In this document: piece after piece, positions 6,004 to 8,039 of the stretch | Position numbering within the stretch: the first letter of the stretch is position 1 | How the letters are laid out: each line of letters opens with the position of its first letter | Assembly: GCA_024763435.1 (NCBI GenBank) | Contig: JANTFN010000068.1 | Coordinates: forward strand, 1 to 8,039 | Length of the DNA stretch: 8,039 bases | Source: Thermodesulfobacteriota bacterium | Lineage (GTDB): Bacteria > Desulfobacterota > S145-22 | Reading direction: 5' to 3' | Position numbers and translations under genes: made by a program | Notes under the pieces: generated by a model | Seen by the model: only the letters and a program-made list of their open reading frames with translations | Databases searched by the model: none | What the model was told of the DNA's origin: nothing

Positions 6004-6504
6004 TTATCCCTGTTTTTTAACGGTTTCTTTCCTTGAACGTTTGATATCATCCGGATTTCCAAGACGCCTCAACCCCTCCAATGTCGCCTTAACAAGGTTA
6101 TGGGGGTTATTGGAACCAAGAGATTTCGTCAGAATATTCTGGACACCCGCCAATTCCACCACAGCTCTTACCGCCGAGCCTGCAATAACACCCGTTCCCT
6201 GAGAAGCCGGCCTCAAAATAACCCTACCCGCGCCATACCGGCCCAGAACCTCAAAAGGTATTGTATGGTTATCCAGGGATATTTCCGTGAGATTCTTGCG
6301 TGCCTTCTCAACACCCTTTCTTATGGCTTCCGGAACTTCATTCGCCTTCCCCATTGCAGCGCCAACCCTTCCCTGACCATCGCCAACAACAACCAGCGCG
6401 CTGAAACTGAATCTCCGGCCGCCTTTAACGACCTTGGCAACCCTGTTAATATAAACAACCTTATCTATTAGTTCATCTTCATTCAAATCAACTTGGTTAT
6501 TCAA
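6004..6504 (-). CDS. rpsE: 30S ribosomal protein S5, TTG start
   Basis: S5 takes part in decoding accuracy and in forming the mRNA entry channel of the 30S subunit. From TTG at 6504 it has 166 residues, a normal length. It has the N-terminal double-stranded RNA-binding-like domain (VVYINRVAKVVKGGRRFSFS, then ALVVVGDGQGRVGAAMGKA) and the C-terminal domain from about residue 80 (GRYGAGRVILRPASQGTGVI, then NPHNLVKATLEGL). No ATG or GTG lies between the ribosome-binding site and the core; two tandem TTG codons do (6507 and 6504). GGGGAGG at 6510-6516 is 2 nt from the first and 5 nt from the second, so 6504 is preferred. Starting at 6507 would add one residue. It lies about 20 nt after rplR and 22 nt before rpmD. 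Confidence 0.95.
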   Translation of the reverse strand: MNNQVDLNEDELIDKVVYINRVAKVVKGGRRFSFSALVVVGDGQGRVGAAMGKANEVPEAIRKGVEKARKNLTEISLDNHTIPFEVLGRYGAGRVILRPASQGTGVIAGSAVRAVVELAGVQNILTKSLGSNNPHNLVKATLEGLRRLGNPDDIKRSRKETVKKQG

Positions 6505-6509
6505 CAAAA

Positions 6510-6516
6510 CCTCCCC
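6510..6516 (-). promoter_or_regulatory. Shine-Dalgarno GGGGAGG of rpsE
   Basis: GGGGAGG on the minus strand between rplR and rpsE. It is 5 nt from TTG at 6504 and only 2 nt from TTG at 6507, so it favours the second. Confidence 0.8.
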
Positions 6517-6525
6517 GCAACTTTT

Positions 6526-6894
6526 TTAAAATACAAGACCTTTTTCCCTTGCGCCTTCTGCAAGGGCCTTGACGCGGCCATGATATAAAAACCCATTTCT
6601 ATCAAAAACAACCTCTTTCACATTTGCCGCGAGTGCACGTTCAGCAACAAGTTCGCCAACCTTCTTAGCGGCATCCTGATTAGATGTCCCCTTCAATTTT
6701 TTCCGAACCTCCGCCTCCAGCGTTGAAGCCTGGCACAGCGTTTTCCCTTCCGTATCCAGGATTATCTGTGCGTATATATGCTTCAAACTCCTGTAAACCG
6801 TCAGACGCGGCCGCTCAGCATTTCCTGAAAGTTTCTTCCTGACGCGATATTTCCGCTTCATTCTCGCCGTACGTTTTTTGACATTTTTATCCAT
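6526..6894 (-). CDS. rplR: 50S ribosomal protein L18
   Basis: L18 binds 5S rRNA, with L5 (and L25 where present), and helps dock it on the central protuberance. The 122 residues are typical. A very basic N-terminal arm (1-27: VKKRTARMKRKYRVRKK) is followed by the core RPRLTVYRSLKHIYAQII at 28-45, a central helical part and the C-terminal signature VVFDRNGFLYHGRVKALAEG at about 95-114. The ATG at 6894 has a modest purine-rich site upstream (AGGAAGAGCGGA). It is 28 nt after rplF and about 20 nt before rpsE. No anomalies. Confidence 0.98.
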   Translation of the reverse strand: MDKNVKKRTARMKRKYRVRKKLSGNAERPRLTVYRSLKHIYAQIILDTEGKTLCQASTLEAEVRKKLKGTSNQDAAKKVGELVAERALAANVKEVVFDRNGFLYHGRVKALAEGAREKGLVF

Positions 6895-6922
6895 AATTCC
6901 GCTCTTCCTGTTTAAAAGATAA

Positions 6923-7465
6923 TTACTTGGTTTTTCCTACTTTCCGTCTTACCTGCTCTCCAACATAACGGATCCCTTTTCCCTTATAAGGCTCCGGTGG
7001 TCTGAACGACCGTATTTTCGCCGCAACAGCCCCTACCAGTTGTTTATCGATTCCCTTTATGGCAATCTGGGTCAATTTTTCTATCTCTATGTCGATTCCA
7101 TCGGGAAGTGGGAAAATAACGGGATGAGAATACCCAAGACTCAACTTCAGGTCCCTGCCTTCAAGCGCCGACCGATAGCCAACACCGATGATTTCAAGCC
7201 GCTTCTCAAACCCCTTACAAACACCGAGAACCATATTATCAATCAGGCTGCGTGTGAGGGCCTGAAAGGCGTTGGCCTTTTTAGCCAGCTTCCCTTCCTC
7301 CACCTTGGTAACGTATAATTCTTCCCCTTTAATATCAACACCCACGCCTTCGGGTATTTTCTGCGTTAGCTGACCCTTTGGCCCCTTCACCGAAACCACT
7401 CTTCCGTCAACCTTAACTTCAACCCCTTTTTCCAGGACTACCGGTTTTTTACCAATTCTGGACAT
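6923..7465 (-). CDS. rplF: 50S ribosomal protein L6
   Basis: L6 lies near the sarcin-ricin loop and the factor-binding site of the large subunit. It has 180 residues, close to the usual 175-180. Two repeated L6 domains are evident: about 1-82, starting MSRIGKKPVVLEKGVEVKV and VSVKGPKGQL, and about 83-180, starting FEKRLEIIGVGYRS. The family signature PEPYKGKGI is at 157-165, with the basic C-terminus RRKVGKTK. The ATG at 7465 follows a GAAGGG site at normal distance in the 15-nt gap after rpsH. Position between rpsH and rplR is canonical. No anomalies. Confidence 0.98.
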   Translation of the reverse strand: MSRIGKKPVVLEKGVEVKVDGRVVSVKGPKGQLTQKIPEGVGVDIKGEELYVTKVEEGKLAKKANAFQALTRSLIDNMVLGVCKGFEKRLEIIGVGYRSALEGRDLKLSLGYSHPVIFPLPDGIDIEIEKLTQIAIKGIDKQLVGAVAAKIRSFRPPEPYKGKGIRYVGEQVRRKVGKTK

Positions 7466-7480
7466 ATTTTAACCCTTCTC

Positions 7481-7882
7481 TTACCAAACCTTGCAGAGCA
7501 ATTCGCCCCCAAGGTTTTCCTGTTTTGCCTGTTGATTTGTCATAATTCCCTTAGACGTAGATAAAATCGCGATTCCCATATCATTTAACACAGAAGGAAT
7601 ATCCTTGCTTTTTACGTAAATTCTTCTACCGGGACGACTGACTCTCTGCAAATCGTTGATGGGTTTGAAATTTTTCCGCTTTTTCTTCAGGTAAACCCTT
7701 ATCGTTTTATATCCCTGTTTATTATCACCAATCTTGAAATTTTTAATAAACCCCTCTTCCTTGAGGATTTCAGCAATCCCCTTCTTAAGTCTGGAATAGG
7801 GAATATCCGTCATTTCCAAACTCGCGCGGTTCGCGTTTCTCACCCTTGTAAGCATATCCGCAATAGGATCTGTCATACACAT
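7481..7882 (-). CDS. rpsH: 30S ribosomal protein S8
   Basis: S8 is a primary 16S rRNA-binding protein for the central domain; in E. coli it also represses the spc operon by binding mRNA near the rplE start, a site that would lie outside this window. The 133 residues match the family: DPIADMLTRVRNA near the N-terminus, the middle RVYLKKKRKNFKPINDLQRV, then SRPGRRIYVKSKDIP and the C-terminal ILSTSKGIMTNQQAKQENLG followed by GELLCKVW. Two in-frame ATGs are close (7882 and 7876). GGTGGAGG is 10 nt from the first and 16 nt from the second, so 7882 is chosen, giving MCMTD. Family members often begin at the second Met, so a two-residue error is possible. It follows rpsN by 27 nt. Confidence 0.97.
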   Translation of the reverse strand: MCMTDPIADMLTRVRNANRASLEMTDIPYSRLKKGIAEILKEEGFIKNFKIGDNKQGYKTIRVYLKKKRKNFKPINDLQRVSRPGRRIYVKSKDIPSVLNDMGIAILSTSKGIMTNQQAKQENLGGELLCKVW

Positions 7883-7892
7883 ATTTTTGTAT

Positions 7893-7900
7893 CCTCCACC
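7893..7900 (-). promoter_or_regulatory. Shine-Dalgarno GGTGGAGG of rpsH
   Basis: GGTGGAGG on the minus strand in the rpsN-rpsH gap, 10 nt before the ATG at 7882 and 16 nt before the ATG at 7876. It favours the upstream start for S8. Confidence 0.75.
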
Positions 7901-7909
7901 TAACCCTGG

Positions 7910-8039
7910 TTACCAGCTCGATTTAATTACACCCGGGATTAATCCCTCAAGGGCGTATTTTCTTAAACAGATGCGGCACATGTTAAATTTTCTGTAATAC
8001 CCCCTTGAACGCCCGCACACCGGGCAACGGTTGTATTCG
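7910..8039 (-). CDS. rpsN: 30S ribosomal protein S14, type Z (zinc-binding), 3' part only
   Basis: S14 lies in the head of the 30S subunit near the A and P sites. I translated the visible part by hand: 42 codons plus stop, the gene entering from beyond base 8039. The frame reads EYNRCPVCGRSRGYYRKFNM, then CRICLRKYALEGLIPGVIKSSW. Two CxxC pairs, CPVC and CRIC, form the zinc finger of the short (about 61-residue) C+ type, so roughly the first 19 residues should be off the edge. The ending PGVIKSSW is the family terminus. The long, cysteine-free E. coli type is excluded. rpsH follows after 27 nt, the standard rplE-rpsN-rpsH order. Confidence 0.96.
   Translation of the reverse strand, partial: EYNRCPVCGRSRGYYRKFNMCRICLRKYALEGLIPGVIKSSW

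Noticed and set aside
1..8039. An undescribed system, mobile element or inserted cargo gene within the cluster
   Set aside because: Every gap is 40 nt or less and every gene has a clear universal ribosomal, translocation, kinase, initiation or polymerase identity. No inverted terminal repeats, foreign-looking genes or arrays are visible.

Overview
The window is a stretch of a bacterial ribosomal-protein superoperon, equivalent to the distal spc operon joined to the alpha operon. All sixteen genes lie on the minus strand. In transcription order (high to low coordinates) they are rpsN (3' part only), rpsH, rplF, rplR, rpsE, rpmD, rplO, secY, adk, infA, rpmJ, rpsM, rpsK, rpsD, rpoA and rplQ (3' end cut by the window edge). 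Both window edges fall inside genes. No gap between genes exceeds 40 nt. There is no plus-strand gene, RNA gene, mobile element, CRISPR array or convincing internal terminator or promoter, so the block is most simply read as one polycistronic transcript entering at 8039 and leaving at 1.

The organism is a bacterium: it has IF1, a bacterial-type RNA polymerase alpha with a full C-terminal domain, and the L17/L18/L30/L36 set. GC looks mid-range by eye. Gene order is the classical one, with secY-adk-infA-rpmJ, but map (methionine aminopeptidase), often found between adk and infA, is absent. S14, S4 and L36 are all of the cysteine-containing, zinc-binding type, and adenylate kinase has a tetracysteine LID. 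Together with a lysine-rich tail on L17, this suggests an uncultured or deep-branching Gram-negative-type lineage (Desulfobacterota-, Nitrospirota- or Omnitrophota-like), but that placement is a low-confidence guess.

Layout: 7910-8039 S14 end; 5348-7882 small and large subunit proteins S8, L6, L18, S5, L30, L15; 4044-5348 the SecY translocon pore; 3355-4023 adenylate kinase; 3009-3354 IF1 and L36; 1520-2972 S13, S11, S4; 472-1479 RNA polymerase alpha; 1-460 L17. The genes couple production of ribosome parts with the translocation pore, nucleotide balance, translation initiation and transcription capacity. Several junctions are overlapping or abutting (rplO/secY by 1 nt, adk/infA by 0 nt), which points to translational coupling.

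I did not find a new system. The points worth a second look are modest: five of the fifteen genes with a visible start use GTG or TTG (secY, rpsK; rpsE, rpsM, rpsD), L17 carries a Lys/Ala/Ser tail, L15 has an unusual Cys/His cluster near its N-terminus, and map is missing.
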